64,000 bases of DNA from NCBI RefSeq assembly GCF_003056305.1, contig NZ_PYVX01000004.1, positions 278,046-342,045 on the forward strand. Reading direction: 5' to 3'. Below, one piece after another: positions 63,623 through 64,000 of the stretch (the stretch's first letter is position 1; each line of letters opens with the position of its first letter). The position numbers and the translations under genes were made by a program. Origin of the DNA: Halomonas denitrificans (GTDB lineage: Bacteria; Pseudomonadota; Gammaproteobacteria; Pseudomonadales; Halomonadaceae). The notes beneath the pieces are model-generated. The model saw nothing but the letters and a program-made list of their open reading frames with translations. It had not been told where the DNA came from and searched no databases.

Positions 63623-63854
63623 AAGCATCGCATGCGGGAAACACGCCTCGTTCCTCGCTCCCTGACCGCGAACCCGGCGCACCGCACGGCCATCGCCATT
63701 TCTCTAGCCCCATGAATTATCGAGATAAAAATTTCATCGGCCGCATCGTCCCTCGTCAGTTATTCGATTATCGACTAACCTTGTTCCCAAAACTCCTTGC
63801 CAAAAAGGTTGGCGGCCCGCCGTGGTTGTCCTAGGATTCCCTGGTCAAAAACAA

Positions 63855-63870
63855 ATTTCTTATAGGAAAC
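63855..63870. promoter_or_regulatory. Palindromic operator, copy 2 (gcvH side)
   Basis: ATTTCTTATAGGAAAC, just 4 bases before the gcvH ATG. Its AGGA also serves as the ribosome site, so a bound protein would block transcription near the start, or the site may lie in the 5' leader. Confidence 0.6.
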
Positions 63871-63874
63871 ACAG

Positions 63875-64000
63875 ATGAGCTCTATCCCCGCCAACCTGCG
63901 CTATGCCGAAAGCCACGAATGGGTCCTGGACAACGGCGATGGCAGCGTGACCATCGGCATCACCGACCATGCCCAGGAGGCGCTGGGCGACGTGGTCTTC
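63875..64000 (+). CDS. gcvH: Glycine cleavage H protein, 5' part only
   Basis: The first 42 codons of the lipoyl carrier protein of the glycine cleavage system. [20 protein letters not shown] and [15 protein letters not shown] are the conserved N-terminal strands. The lipoyl lysine lies beyond the right edge. AGGA is 7 bases before the ATG. gcvP is expected to follow. Confidence 0.93.
   Translation, partial: MSSIPANLRYAESHEWVLDNGDGSVTIGITDHAQEALGDVVF

Larger units (their letters stand above)
63517..63874. other. Divergent regulatory region between gcvT and gcvH
   Basis: A 358-base gap with no gene on either strand. It is clearly less GC-rich than the surroundings from about 63700 to 63870 and contains two matching 16-base palindromes. 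No glycine riboswitch could be drawn: the conserved tandem-aptamer segments were not found. Confidence 0.7.

Noticed and set aside
63790..63830. Sigma-54 promoter reading toward gcvT (TTGGCAAG followed by TTTGG)
   Set aside because: The -24 half looks acceptable but the -12 half lacks the required GC, and no enhancer repeats were seen.
63517..63874. Glycine riboswitch before gcvT or gcvH
   Set aside because: Neither strand shows the paired aptamers or their conserved purine-rich junctions; only short palindromes were found.

Overview
This window looks like a chromosomal segment of a halophilic gammaproteobacterium of the Halomonas type. The evidence is very high GC coding DNA, a BCCT osmolyte-type carrier, a DabAB inorganic-carbon uptake pair in an otherwise heterotrophic setting, an OsmC-YcaO fusion, YejK, TrxC and PolB of gammaproteobacterial type, and a complete benzoate/catechol operon. 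The genus is inferred from gene content and base composition; no marker gene was compared. No tRNA, rRNA, CRISPR array, insertion sequence or replication origin was seen.

Layout. 1-5932: dabA (cut by the left edge) and dabB read leftward and diverge from a LysR regulator; then a LysE exporter converges with an AraC regulator. 6141-15873: a mixed housekeeping and envelope stretch holding OsmC-YcaO, the lysozyme inhibitor PliI, a PagL-like lipid A deacylase, a tiny tail-collar protein, a GNAT enzyme, a CDF carrier, a GAF-GGDEF cyclase, a LysR/VOC divergent pair, and an overlapping DUF4239 and LprI/MliC pair. 16039-17790: an unusual BCCT carrier preceded by a compact predicted pseudoknot RNA and closed by a strong terminator. 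17952-33487: stress, repair and envelope genes, including a two-gene DUF2795/C2H2 zinc-finger operon, MscS, a ChaN-PDZ protein, a ClC protein lacking both proton-coupling glutamates, and OsmB.

33782-37781 holds an accessory-looking cassette: an MFS exporter followed by two overlapping genes that together make a split PEP-synthase-like dikinase (phosphohistidine subunit plus ATP-grasp subunit). 38000-47963 returns to core genes: ppiC, an ABC export pair, carbamate kinase, yejK, trxC, an ABC exporter and polB.

48222-64000 is a catabolic block. catB-catC-catA-benA-benB-benC-benD-benE run leftward behind a divergent CatM/BenM-type regulator with an ATAC-N7-GTAT site. They take benzoate to catechol, muconate, muconolactone and the beta-ketoadipate enol-lactone. 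Next come a second LysR regulator diverging from a DUF3311/SSS transporter and an M20 amidohydrolase of the hippurate-hydrolase type. Finally glyA and gcvT read leftward and gcvH rightward, with matching palindromes in the divergent gap. Read together, the block could import an N-benzoyl amino acid such as hippurate, split it, send benzoate into ben/cat and glycine into the glycine cleavage/SHMT pathway. That is an inference from gene order, not a demonstrated function.
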